Shown here piece by piece: positions 1 through 11,881 of a stretch of DNA of 64,000 bases; position 1 is the first letter of the stretch; every line of letters begins with the position of its first letter. The notes under the pieces are model-generated. The model did not search any database. It was not told the DNA's origin and saw only the letters and a program-made list of their open reading frames with translations. Source of the DNA: Nemertoderma westbladi (Eukaryota; Xenacoelomorpha; Nemertodermatida; Nemertodermatidae); assembly GCA_032718475.1 (NCBI GenBank), contig JAUCBJ010007544.1, positions 1-64,000 on the forward strand, in the 5' to 3' direction. The position numbers were made by a program, and so were the translations under genes.

Positions 1-247
1 TAGCGATCAATCGAATAATACAGTAAGCTTACACTGCAACCTTACACTGCAATAATAAAATCTAAGCATCCGAATTCAGCCTCCCGGGTGTAGATCCATC
101 GGGTGAATGATCGCGCATGGGCTGGCTTCGGCTAATGTTTTGTTTATTAGCATAAAATATTGTCGTATGCTAAAGGTGTGTTAATTAACTAAAAGACATA
201 TAAATTTTGGCAGGTTAAACTGCTAAAGGTCTTCAAAAGCGCGAACA
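1..247. other. No gene seen, left of duplicated block A
   Basis: I see no coding or structural signal. Homology with the second copy of the block begins at 248. Confidence 0.6.
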
Positions 248-523
248 ATTGGAGCTGCCTGAGGTGTCAAGTACATGTTACTTAGAAAGCTGAGATGCCA
301 GGCTTTCTTCTAAACATAATACCCGCCCAAATAAATAAAACGTCGGTGGTGTGTTGCATGGGTGAATGTTGTTTACCAAAAGTGACCATTTTTCGTAATT
401 TTTGTTGGAAAATTGGAAGAGGGATAATTCAAATTCCCACAACAAAGCCCTGAAAGTTATATTTCTTCTGAAACCCCAAATATCTGTGGTTATTTAAATT
501 TATCACCTTGCACCTCCACATTA

Positions 524-1876
524 GGGCGGTGCGTTTTTTACTTTTTTTGGATTTCATTGTTCTACCGGTGCACAAAACGGATCCCAAGGGGGCTGAAATT
601 TTGAGCCATCGCGATGAACCTTAATGAAATTTATAACTATATAACGCATTGATGAAAGATCAATAACTCAAGAAAGAACTTCCTGCATGCATAAAATGTC
701 ATCAAATGGGTCCAAACTTAGTTAGAAACCAAAATTTTGATTTGTGGATCAAGGGAACTAGTGCCACAGGCATATGGGCAGAACCTACCCTTTGGCGCAA
801 GTGACGATTATTCTCAATTTTCGCGATGGCCGACTTTTAGTTATCCTACTGCTTTAATATTATGCTCATTAGAACCGCAATGACAGATTTAGTGGGGGTA
901 GACACCATCAAAACAAGCATTGAGCGAATAGTTCTTGAGATATTGCTGAAAATATGAAGTCCGGCACAATTCTACATTACCGCCTTGATGCGATATGGAC
1001 AAATATAATAAAATGATACTTTGAATTATCTCAAGGAATCAAGAATAGACACATCACAGAAAATGATCAATGTAGTGGGTGTAGACACCTTCAAAATAAG
1101 AGTAGAGTCAGTAGTTCTTGAGCTATTTTACAAAATGTCAAGACTATGCCCACCAATTTATTGATACTTGATATTGAGATTGAGTTGACCCATTCCACAC
1201 ATTTCGTACAAAAACTATAGTGAACTAATCACTACTCTTTCATTTTGAAGGTGCCTGTATACACTAAATCAATTAGTTGCAGTGATATGTATATTTTTGA
1301 TGCCTTAAGATAATTCAAAGTATCATTGTTAGTGTATTTGCCCATATCGCTTCAAGGCTGTAATGTAGACTTGTGCCGGACTTCACATTTTCTGCGATAT
1401 CTCAAGAACTATTCGCTCTACGTTAGTTTTGAAGGCGTCTACCCCCACTAAATCGGTCATTGTGATTCTAATGAGCATACTATTAATGCAGTAGGAGTAC
1501 TAAAAGTTGGCCATCACAAAAATTGAGAATAATCGTCACTAGCGCCACAGGGTAGCTTCTGGCCATGTGCCTGTGACACTAGTTCCCTTGATCCAACATT
1601 TAAAATTTTGGTATCTAACTAAGTTTGGACCCATTTGATGACATTTGATGCATGAAGGAAGTTCTTTCTTGCGTCATTGATCTTTCATCAATGTGTTATA
1701 TTGTTATAAATTTCATTGTGGTGCATCGCGAAGGCTTAAAATTTCAACCCCTTGGGATCCGTCAAGATATCGATGAAATTTGGAGAATTTTTTTTTGCCT
1801 TAATTTTATACCATTTGGCAACTTTTGTGCACCGGTAGAACAATTAAATCGAAAAAAAGTAAAAAACGCACCGCCC
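524..1876. mobile_element. Palindromic TA-flanked DNA element (long-TIR MITE)
   Basis: The element begins GGGCGGTGCG and ends with its reverse complement CGCACCGCCC, with a TA on each side (522-523 and 1877-1878), as in Tc1/mariner-type insertions. The two halves, roughly 524-1170 and 1200-1876, are diverged reverse complements over nearly their whole length, so the element is essentially one long foldback. Each arm holds internally repeated segments around 890-960 and 1070-1130 containing the GTAGACACC motif. There is no credible reading frame. Copy B lacks it together with about 90 bp of flank on each side (A-only stretch 430-1971). Confidence 0.75.
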
Positions 1877-2055
1877 TACTCCACATATCATATTATTCAT
1901 TTCCCGTCGCTCTAAACACAGCGATTCACGAATTTTATATAAACATTGTAGACCGTTCATTTATCTGATTCATGGTCTACAAAATGTATGTAGGCTAACT
2001 ATGGAGAGGCAAATTGAAAGTGAAACTTTTGTATTCTACTTAACGTATTGTAGTA

Positions 2056-2364
2056 GTGAATTCTTACTTAATTGTACATGTACGTACGTGTCATGAATTG
2101 AATAGTCCTGAAAATGTTTTCAACTACTGTAAGGACATCAAAGAACTGACTAGTTGTAATTTCTTGTACATATCAAAGAACCAAATTGATACTGAATTAG
2201 AGTCACTTTCACCATTATATAAGTGCCCAACACCTGTGGCAGGGACGTTGAAACTACATTATATAAAGGCGAACCCGTGTGCTCTCCAATATCGCGAGCT
2301 ATCCTGCTACTGCCGTTTCTGCATTAATGGTCGATTTTATAATAAGTTTCACCGTCTTGTATAG
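2056..2364 (+). pseudogene. Cysteine-rich C-terminal fragment of unrecognised protein
   Basis: The frame is open for about 100 codons without a convincing ATG. Its second half reads like the end of a real protein: a GTLKLHYIK stretch followed by a cluster of four cysteines (LSCYCRFC) and a basic tail. Similar C-terminal segments occur in large transposon-encoded proteins, but I cannot name the family. The block is also present in copy B at about 38714-39026, where single-base indels break the upstream frame. It is probably a decayed exon or transposon end. Confidence 0.3.
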
Positions 2365-4645
2365 GCCTAATAATATGTTAATAATTAATATTTCTATATT
2401 TAGTATTTGATTGATTGAATTGATTGAACATCTGGGCTAACGCCCCAGCAGCTATGAAGCAGCCTGTCTTCGATAAAAAATTTTTAGGTTTCGAACTGAA
2501 TGAATAAACAACTATTTAAGTACCGGTAGTAGAGTAGGCCCTAATAACTAGAATGGGAAACTAAAGAACTAACCAACTGAAAATAACTTAGGAAATAATA
2601 TTTCATTAATGAATGTGTTTAAAATGAATTAATGAATTGAATTTGTATTTACCTAATAATATAATGCTTCAGAATGAGCTCCGAAATGAATTAATTGAAT
2701 AATTTATTTTTAATCTAATATTTACTGCTACAGTTTTGAAGCAATTTAGTTCATGGTCTACACAAATCCTTCACAAAAATATACATTTAATGAATACCAT
2801 GAGCAACCACCTACAAACTCTGTAAAAATAATGGCTCATGGTCTACATTAAAATGTAGTCTGTGAGTACTGTGTTTCATATAATACCATAAAAACTGTAG
2901 ATGTGAATCACATAAATCAGTTTTTGGACAACATGGACTTACTGTTATGTTATTTTTATGTTTCATTGCCAGATTCGAATTCAGCTCGCCAAGAGCTTTC
3001 GAATGGTTAATAATGTTCCTATATTTTGTCAATTTTAAAATTTCACTCAAAAGTTTCGCTTATGTAACATTTATTTTGACTTTGACCATACACACATATC
3101 ACCTATCTTACCTTCATGGTCTCACAACACTGTTATGTTCTGGTATGGCATGATGTGATGAACCAACACTATGGAAGTCAGAAGGCACATTAACAATGAA
3201 TGAAGTCTTGGTCAGCCATACATTCTCCAAGTTAATCAGGCATATAAACAATGAAGTCTGGGTTAGCATTCTCCAAGTTCATCATTGTTCTAAATCTAAT
3301 ATCATTGAGAAGGTCTCGAAGGAAAGACTGCTTGCCTGGCTGAATAATTATATTATTAATTATTCTAGTATACAAATCACAGTTTGATGAGGACTTTTGC
3401 AAATTGTAGCGATTGCAGTTAAGGAGTCTAACTTGATAAGCCTATATCTAGTAATGCCGTAATCAACCTTATTTTCGCTTGAGTATTGTCCAAACCCATG
3501 CCCAAAATTCATTCTTAAAACCCATGCTCAAAAGACTGCCCAAAACCCACACTCAAAACCTATGCCTAAAAGCCTTATTTCATCCAGTTACATGTCCTTG
3601 TGAGGTGAGGTGAGCTCCGCATTGTCGGATCCAGACTTTCATCATTTCGAAAGAATTTAATATTATGAGCAGCTTATATACCTCCGCAAGGTGCTGCCAG
3701 TCATAATGGAGATCCTTTACATAAGTTTGACTTCATTCAGGCTACAATTGGTACATACAATGATACAAGAGATACCCTGATTGATTGTTGGTGATTTAGT
3801 TATGAGAACCGGTATTAACCCCGATTTTATAATCAGCAATTATAGAACGCCTGGGTTAGAAGACCTTTTGCAAAAATAAGTTTTGTAAAAATACAGATTT
3901 GTGATTATTTAACGGTAGAGTAGGTGCAGATGAGAGTAAAGGCGTGTGTACTTTTCATTGTAGAACTAATCATGGAGTAGTAGGCAAATCAACCATGGAT
4001 TATTTTATAGGTGGAGTAAAATTACTTAATTGTGTATAGAGTTTACATCTCAGTGGCTTTCAGAACTAGGCCAGAGTTACAAACTACTCCAGTGGTATGT
4101 ACAGAGACCAAAAGTATGGAACAAGCAAAACCTAATGAGATTAAACGGTATGGTTGGAATATAAAATCTGCCAAGAGGTACCGCAGTGACCTTGAATCTG
4201 AAAATGGTAAGTGTGCGATGAATAAGGTCCTGGATATATGCACTAGCAGTAACTACTATTAATGGATATTGCCTTCCCAGATGGCCACTGTAGTGGAAAG
4301 CTCTCTATGAGTTTTCGTATGAGTTTTTACTTTGAAGTTTTCCTTTGATTGACGTTTTCTGGTTCGTTTACACTGGTGGTTGACTACTTACTCCCCCTTT
4401 TTTACTATATCATGGATATTGCTTCTGAATGGCAACTTCTAGAGTTTTCAACCAGTTTATCTTAATACCATTGAAATCCTTTTTTATGGTTGACTAACTT
4501 TGCATACATCAGTGAACAGAGAATAAGTCTGATGCATGTGTGACCACAAATTTAGACATCTTTCTGGCATTGGACATAAGACTAATAACATCATTTTAAA
4601 GTTGTTATTGCTGGAGATATTAATGGGTCTTTCATTAATGACAAT
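2365..4645. other. AT-rich duplicated sequence, no supported gene
   Basis: It is shared with copy B (about 39027-41196). Short frames such as 4032-4262 are open in both copies but have no recognisable domain and may be chance. A run of related short phrases around CCAAAACCCA occurs near 3490-3560. Confidence 0.5.
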
Positions 4646-4902
4646 AATAATCGGTGGGGTAGCTCAGTTGGTTGAGCACCAGGCCTGCACTCTATTGGTT
4701 GTAGGTTCAGCCCCGCCAGGGTCCACTCAACTCAGCCTTTCATCCACTGGGGTCATAAAATGAGTACCAGTTAAATAACTGGGAGCAAATCTTGGGATAG
4801 GAGTAGCGCCCACCCCTACCCTACCCTCGGGTAGCAGCTATCGAAAGAGGAGCTTTCGGGTCGCCTCCAGCCTTGGCCGACTGTTTGCTTTTGCTTTTTG
4901 CT
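4646..4902 (+). mobile_element. tRNA-derived SINE, full length with target duplication
   Basis: The head from 4653 is tRNA-like: TAGCTCAGTTGGTTGAGC fits an A box and GGTTCAGCCCC approximates a B box 30-40 nt later, as in RNA polymerase III promoters. A non-tRNA body and a tail of GCTTTT/GCTTTTTGCT units follow. It is flanked by a 12-bp direct repeat ATTAATGACAAT (4634-4645 and 4903-4914). This is a SINE rather than a functional tRNA gene, because the acceptor stem does not close and the body continues. Copy B keeps only its first 100 bp. Confidence 0.85.
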
Positions 4903-4951
4903 ATTAATGACAATGTATATGGATCTGTATGTGTATGGATGTATATGTGGT

Positions 4952-7103
4952 CAGGTCAGGTATTCTAGGTCATTGATCAAGAAAACTTGCCACCTCCATG
5001 CAGCATAAAGGAGGTGCCACCTGTAGCTGCATAGACCCTCTTACTAGGGCAAATCTGGTCCTGTAACTAGGACCCCCTTCGTTCTGGGATAAGGACGCCC
5101 TTGGTCCTGGATTAAGGACCCATATACTTGGCTGCAGGGGTATATGGCCTGACCAGGCAGATGGTGATCTACCAATGGCTGGTTAGGAGTAGAGTGTTCT
5201 CATGTCCACTCTGAGGGCACTTCACTGCGACCTGCACCTGGCAGCAAGGGTACAGGGCATGACCCAGCAGATGAGCTGCAACAGCCAATGGTGGGTCATG
5301 TACGACAGAGTAGATATGGGTGATGGGCCTCATATCTGACTCCATTGCGACACCCACCCTGTGGAATGGCAAACCAGGGTGTGGTATTTGCCCCGAGAGC
5401 TGACTCGGCAAAAAAGCACCCCACAACCCCCACTACGGATTACATTAGCAATGCGGAGGTCCGGCCACTAGAGGCCAGTGGAATTACCGGACACAATCGG
5501 CCTCACAGGCGTCAGTTAACTCCTGACCGGCTGCCTGTCTCACCCCCTACTGGAGAGAGAGCAGCCAACAATTCTTTGAGTCCCTTTCCTGATGACCTTT
5601 CTGGCCCAAACCCTGGGTCACCAGTCTATCCCATCATAGTAGACATGTACCGTACAACACGAGTCCCACAAGAAATGAAAACAAATAAGTTGGTGCCAGT
5701 TCCCAAGAAGGGCAACCTAACACTCTATGGTTCTTTTCGGGGAATCTCATTGATCTCGATTGCTGCAAAACTATACAATAGAATTCTATTAAATCGCATC
5801 AGGGATCCCATTGAGAGACTGCTACGTGGAAATCAGAATGGGTTCCGTAAAGGTCGTGGGACCATGGAGCCCATTTTGGCACTTAGAAGGATAATTGAAG
5901 AGTTATCAAAAAAGAAAGACAGGCATCTGGCTGTTATCTTTGTTGACTTCTTCAAGGCCTTTGATTCAGTCTCTCGCTCACGTATGTTCAGCATACTTTC
6001 ATTATATGGGATTCCTGATGAAATTATTGCAGCAATCAGATCAGTATACGATGGTTCGACAACATTTGTGTCTACTGTTGACGGTGACACAGAACCATTT
6101 GAAGTGTTATGGGGCGTCCTCCAAGGAGACACACTTGCACCATTCTTGTTCATTATTGTGGTTGACTATGTTCTACGCATGTCCTTAGATCATCATAATG
6201 ATGATGGGGTGATGATAACTCCACCTACTGGCTCCAGAAGTCGAGGAAATCCTGCCAAGTACCTAACTGATCTAGACTTTGCTGATGACTTAGGAGTACT
6301 CTCAGAATCATTAGAGGGAGCCCAGCGGCTCCTCAGCTCATTAGAACATGCTGCTTCTAGTGTTGGTCTTTTTATTAACTCCAGAAAGACCAAAATTCTG
6401 ACAGTTAACTTTGAAAGTCCTCAGCAAGTCTCTGATCGGATGAGCATAAGCTCAAAGGATGGTATGCTTGAGCATGTGGACGACTTCTGTTACCTGGGAT
6501 CATGGATCCGGAAGTCAGGTGAGGATCTTCGAATAAGTAAGGGAAAGGCATGGGCAGCCTTGAATAGGCTTTCCAGGATTTGGAAGTCACCTAGAATTAA
6601 TCGGAAACTTAAGGTCCGATTATTTAGAGCAGCAGTAGTTCCAGTACTCCTCTACGGGAGTCCATGCTGGGCTCTAACTGCTGAGGACACCAAATCTCTG
6701 GATGGCACATTTACAAGAATGCTACTCCGGGTACATTGTGTCAAGTACAATGCACACATCTCCAACCAGACACTATATAACATTGGAGGTGTCTCATTGG
6801 TTCCCCCAAGCTTGACACTAGAACAAAATCGCCTCCGCTTTGCAGGACATTGCTTTCGCCGTGAGGACCAGCCAGTGCATAATCTTGTACTTTGGCAGCC
6901 TCATGGAGTGAATAAGCATGGTGGACAGCCCATGACTTTCTTGAGACGCATCTTAAAGGACACTGGCCTTAAAGATGCGGATGATCTAGCAAATGTCATG
7001 GGTGATAGGGAGTTGTGGCGGTGCAATTTTGTTGACAAGTTTTTGTTATAGTTGTTTTTGTTAAAAATGCAGCTGCAATGCAGCATGCCGATCCTAGTAG
7101 TAG
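4952..7103 (+). mobile_element. RTE-like LINE, internally deleted copy
   Basis: The 5' portion (4952-5620) matches the reverse complement of 61000-61860, so it is the LINE 5' region. It is joined at about 5622 directly to the reverse transcriptase region, so the endonuclease and RT N-terminus present in the 11882-14522 copy are missing. The 3' end shares the terminal CCTAGTAGTA with that copy, suggesting a TAG-repeat tail. The element lies in the 4753-7355 stretch absent from copy B. Confidence 0.85.
5345..7051 (+). pseudogene. LINE ORF with deleted endonuclease; reverse transcriptase
   Basis: The 568-codon frame is open. The first roughly 92 residues are 5' LINE sequence without a recognised domain. 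From about residue 93 it encodes a non-LTR reverse transcriptase: VPVPKKGN and FRGISL finger motifs, FVDFFKAFDSV (first catalytic Asp), LQGDTLAP, and the LDFADDLGVLS palm motif. The thumb (FCYLGSWIRKSG) and the C-terminal LLYGSPCWALT and RLRFAGHCFRR segments fit RTE-like LINEs. The last few residues differ from those of the sister copy. Without its endonuclease the product should be incapable of autonomous retrotransposition. Confidence 0.85.
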
Positions 7104-7989
7104 ATATGGATCTCGGTATTCCAGTGGGAAAAAGGCATTGGTGAAATTCCACGAAGAAGCTAAGGAAAATCAACTACTTTCGCTAAGAAAGATTTTCCTT
7201 AGCTGATATGGTGTATTCATAGTGGGCCCTTTTACTTGTGTGAGGCAGATTAGTATTTTTTTTTATTCTAGAAAAAACTAGCATTTAAAAGTGCCCTGAA
7301 ATATACTACTCATCAAGAAGTCAAGTAAGGTCACATGTCTGGGAAAAATTTCTGACAATGAGGTTAATTAGTTATTTACGAATTCATAATTAGTTTATAA
7401 TAATTATTATTAAGAAATAAATATATATTACAAAAAACTGTATTTACAGCTGGGTCTCTATCAACAGAATAAACAGACCATATTAAAAAAAGTAAAAACT
7501 AATTAGAGAATGATTGCACAATGCACATCCCAGGTCTGACTTTTAGTTTTATGGAGTGTTAGATGGTTGAAGCATTGTGTTCCCTAGATGAAATTATATC
7601 TCTGAGGGTCTTTGATGCCATGCTGTGCATGAGAGAAGATTATATGTATGAAGTTGTGGTATTGAGTCTCCTTTGACCTACTTGTATTTGTGCGTAATTA
7701 CTAGGCTGACCAACATCAATTAAATTCAAAATTAAATTAAAAGCATACTTAGGTTCAAGGGCTTCAACAACATACAGTACTAAAGGCAAACGTATTAATA
7801 AGGGACAAGTTTACAATACTCTATAGGATACAACACAAAAATATGGAGTTATACGGAACATAAATTTGGTACCGTAGGTATGTCGCATAAGTAAAATATT
7901 ACTGCTGAAATAAAACGTGCAAAGTAAAGTAACTACAAAAGATAGGCATTATTCTCCTTTGGTTGAGGGGGGTTCTAGGATTTGCATAT
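7104..7989. other. AT-rich stretch without a gene
   Basis: From 7356 onward it is shared with copy B (41304 onward). I see no domain or RNA signal. Confidence 0.5.
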
Positions 7990-9162
7990 TTGGCAACAAT
8001 TTAGTGGATCGATGACAGAATCGCTCTCTGTAGCTTCATCACAGTTGCTACAACCAACTTCTGATATTTATGATACTTCCTCTTCCTCCTCTGATTCTTC
8101 TTCAATAATCCTATTCCTCTTCCTTTTAGGTGACCATGAGACTGGAGCTGAAGCAGATGCAGGATGATTGTGCTGTTCGTTTTGTGTAACTGCAGACACA
8201 GGCTCTTGGTTCTCACTTAATATGACACGTTTTCCAGGTATGATCTTCTTCCCTCTTTTATTCTTGACATGGACTGGTGTATTTGAACCGTAGAGAGAAG
8301 TTCTTAAAACACTAATTGTGGCAGAATTCAATACTGAACGTTGCTCATCATCACCAGGCTCATCCCTAGGTAATTTCTTAATTACTTCTGTTGGACTAAA
8401 TGGGTACAGCCCACAGGCCTAGAAACCAGATTTCATGTTGGTCTCTGATAAATGACCCCAAAGCTGGTTTGGATTTTCAGCCTTGTATACCACCATAGGA
8501 GGCTGATATTTCCCTGAAGCTGAACCACAAAACATGATGCGTGTTGATGATTTCGAGTGGGCAGATTTTTGTTCAACACACCTCAGCCCCCGAGAACATA
8601 TGGCACTCCTCGACCCTGGATCATCGTTTACATTGGTCTTATGCTTATGCGCCTTGAAATAATGCCCAGAAAGGCGCTCTATAAATTATTATTATTATTA
8701 TCATAATTGAGGATGTGTGTCTCAGGGGCACCTTCCAGTTTGACATTTTGAGCCATCCTGGATGTTAAAGTATGCCGAGTTTTAAAGTTTTCTAACCAAT
8801 CTCGACCCGGTCGATTGTCTTTAAACCTAGAACCTCCAGCCCCAGGTGTAGTAGAATCGATATATTCATTAATGAGAAGAATGACATCTATACCCTTAAG
8901 TGGGCATTTCCACTCTGTAACAGTGTTAATGACATTAACAATTTTCTTATCTTCTTCCATGGTTAGAAATGTTTGTCCACCATGGTTTTTTAATGTAGGA
9001 CCCAAATTGACTCTTCTGTACAATGTTCCATAAGGAACACCGTTTTCCTTCAAAAGCTTTGTTGATGGAATTGCCACGGTCAATTACTGCATTTAAGGCG
9101 CTTTGAGCATACCCTGTCAAGTATGGTTGCGAACCTGGCTTCCAAACATATTTTCGAGGCAT
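7990..9162 (-). pseudogene. pogo/Tigger-like transposase, degenerate (copy A)
   Basis: The N-terminus on the minus strand at 9162 (MPRKYVWKPGSQ) is a psq/CENP-B-type helix-turn-helix region (GVPYGTLYRRV), followed by a second DNA-binding region and the start of a DDE_1 domain (SRRAICSRGLRCVEQKSA, FCGSASGKYQPPMVVYKAEN). The C-terminal tail is acidic and basic with KRKRNRIIEEESEEEEE. It is broken by a small deletion near 9085-9105 that shifts frame, by a SINE-tail insertion at 8640-8700, by an in-frame stop after MKSGF near 8418-8420, and by loss of the central DDE segment. It cannot encode an active transposase. Confidence 0.8.
8640..8700 (-). repeat. Short hairpin-tailed SINE/MITE fragment in the pogo gene
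   Basis: The insertion contains a GCGCCTT...AAGGCGC hairpin and ends in an ATT-repeat tail. It interrupts the transposase frame between the codons for LNYD and NDDPG. Copy B has the same insertion (about 45128-45182), so it predates the duplication. Confidence 0.6.
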
Positions 9163-9248
9163 TAGGCTGTTTATGTGCGTTATGTTGAACAACAGAAAAA
9201 TAAAAGTGTGTTAGTTTGCTACTTTCTGACCTTATAGACCTATAATAA

Positions 9249-10982
9249 TCTATATATATAAATCTCCTCAGTCTGTCTGTCTGTCTGTCTGTTCGCTTAT
9301 ACGTTTCGCCTCATCTCTACCATTTATCGCGATTGTGACAGATTCGGAACCGGCCTGACTTCGGACGTTGCAACACGACATTTTCTAGAAAGTTACAGAC
9401 GTTATTTTCGTTTTAACGCCGTTTTATCCCGCAAATCAGTGTTAGCTGTTACCCATAAAATGTAAAACTATTATCCCAGCTGATCTGCGTTTGTACCTAG
9501 GCAGACGGGGTACTGCGGTACCGGTAATGCATATTACAGAATTAGGCCTATGCCTAAATGCTGTTGTTGTTGCTGTACCAGTGGCCGGTACTGCAGTACT
9601 GCTGTACTGTGGTAACGGAATGGTAATTTTATTTTTTGGGTTCCCCGGTCAGACTGTCAGACGGTAGCGCGGTAGACTTTTTGTTCGTATCGCTTCGGAC
9701 ATGCATTGCTGCACTTCAGCACTTATCAGACTCGTCACGGTCCGCCGGTACCGGTCAGCCAGTACCGGTATTACAGTATTACGATTAAGGCTGTAGGGTA
9801 ACTGATCTGACTAAACTGTACTACAGTACTAGTGTTAGTGTATTATAATACCGGCTGACCGGTACGACTCTGCAATTCCGGTACGGTACGGTACGGCGCC
9901 TACTGTCAGACTGTTATAATCAGATAATGCCTCCGAAAAAGAGAGCCAGACTGACACAAAGAAAGAAGAACCGAGATTCTTCCAGGGTAGCGATAACAAG
10001 AGCATTGGAAAATGATGTTGATCGGGAAATTCGTCTGGCTATGGATCGAACTGCAACTGCAACAGCGCGATCTTCTGAATCTGCCGCGGAACAGGCAACT
10101 CGCCAGACAGCGCATAGGGTTGCAACTGCAACAGTGAGATCTTTAGAATCTGCCGCGGAATGGGCAACTCGCCGGACAGCAGATAGGGCTGTAGGGTTGC
10201 AATTGCAACAGTCTGACAGTGAGATCTTTAGAATCTGCCGCGGAACGGGCAACTCACCGGACAGCGGATAGGGTTGCAATTGCAATGCAACAGTGCTATC
10301 TTTAGAATCTGCCGCGGAACGGGCAACTCGCCGGACAGCGGATTGAGTTGCAACTACAATAATGCATGGCAGTGAAACTGCTCAGCAACGGGATGCTCGA
10401 CAAACATTAAATCGTGATGGCCAACTCTACGGTCGCATCTTCTGATCTTCCCGAGTTGTCCATCCTGATAACCTTCACTACACATTGAAAGAAACAGCCA
10501 ATGGAGTCACCCGATTGTAATTGATATGTTTCATGAATGGGGACTACAAATTCTCTAACTGGTGACACTGGAGATTGACTCGTGAGTCCGAGCCCAGATA
10601 AATTATCTACAAGGGGGTCAGTCACATGTAATCCGAGCACGGAATGGAAGAATCGTAATTGAAAAATTTGAGCCACGTCGATTTTTTGGCCGGATCTCAT
10701 CTGGAATCAATTGTCTTATTTGATATTCCATTGCATAATTTTGTAGTTTACAACTTTTATTGGTTGAAATTAATTATTTTGTTCAGAATGATTTGGTAAT
10801 CAATAAAATTTGGTTATTATAAAGAATTATAATATCTTATTATTTTTGTCACTGGGGAAACTCATTAAGCAGAAATTTCCAAAGGCAGTTCAGTTCATAT
10901 GACTTTTAATCCATTGATAACAATTAATTTCTCACTTTGTGCCAGCTTGTGGTCTAACTAGAAAGTTCTAGAAGCTTTCTAG
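9249..10982 (+). mobile_element. Helitron H0, degenerate
   Basis: It starts TCTATATATATAAATC after an A and ends with a terminal hairpin built from CTAGAAAG...CTTTCTAG, finishing CTAG before a T. These are the canonical Helitron ends with A^T insertion and no target duplication. Copy B lacks it, joining pogo flank directly to the next Helitron start. The interior is rich in GGTACCGGTAC-type words and holds a fragment of the Helitron protein. It was mobilised, but no helicase is left. Confidence 0.85.
9927..10271 (+). pseudogene. Helitron Rep/helicase N-terminal repeat fragment
   Basis: It starts at an ATG and encodes a very basic MPPKKRARLTQRKKNR leader, then Arg/Ala-rich repeats of the type DRTATATARSSESAAEQATR. 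Helitron proteins commonly begin with such tandem basic repeats. The DNA shows about four units of 69-78 bp from 10040 to 10345, sharing GAATCTGCCGCGGAA. The frame is lost after two units because unit length varies, and no Rep HUH or helicase motif follows. Inside Helitron H0 this is a remnant of the element's own gene. Confidence 0.6.
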
Positions 10983-11803
10983 TCTATATATATAAATATG
11001 CATTGTCTGTCTGTGAGTCTGTCCAATGTATACGCTCCGACACACGAGCACCAATCTGAACAAATGATACATCGATGGGAAGCTCTTGTTCCGAGCACGT
11101 AAACTATCGCTATCCTGGAGACTAATTTTACACGTTTTCTTGTGTGAATGCTTATTTTGTGGTCACCGCATGTTGTGTGTCAATATCACTAAGTGTTTGG
11201 AATATTCCTTTTGGCAGTACACAGGCCTGGCAAAGCTGCGAGTAAAGTGTTTGCAAGGTAGCTAGCTACTGGCAGACCAATCATATCTTGAGGTGGCCTG
11301 CAGGCAGGCTGGGTTGGTTAAGTAGTAATCTCAATAAATAGGACCCAGCAGGAGAGCAGAAGAGTGGAACGACCTTGATTGGTTCTTGACTAACATTGGT
11401 AAGAACAAGCAGTAAATCTTAGATTAGCTTTTTCAGTTCACATGTTTATAATCATAAACACAAAATGATTCAATTATTCCATTTTGCAGTGTACCGGATG
11501 GATGGGTGCTAGCGAGATAGGCCTAGCAGGTCGTCAGTCCGTCATCCTACAAGTTGGATCTTGACTCTATCATGTTCGTGCATCACTGCATCTATATGAT
11601 GCAGACCATCCTGAGCCCGTGAACATAAAGGCTATCTCGAGGCTGGTTTTTACACATTTACTTGATACTTGCATGAATGCGTATTTGAGGTAAAATGGCG
11701 TTATTCTGTATTTGTTTTGTTATCGACCAAATTACTGGTCAGCAAGCAGGAAATTATAACAGCAGTTGCATCATCGTAACCACTCTGTTCTAACTGACAC
11801 TTT

Positions 11804-11881
11804 GAAGAAGAAATTCTACCTGACCATAGGCGTGTTGCTTGTTGGGAGGACGTCGACCAGTTTCCGGTTCTTCAGTCTGCC
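11804..11881 (+). repeat. Left 78-bp target-site duplication of the LINE
   Basis: It matches 14523-14600 with a single visible difference (T/C in CGTCGACC). It abuts the 3' end of the minus-strand LINE. Confidence 0.9.

Noticed and set aside
4653-4730. Functional tRNA gene
   Set aside because: A and B boxes exist, but the acceptor stem fails and it continues into a SINE body with target duplication.
5833-7173. Minus-strand frames opposite the LINE RT, and plus-strand ones at 12387-13831
   Set aside because: Shadow frames repeated identically with each LINE copy.
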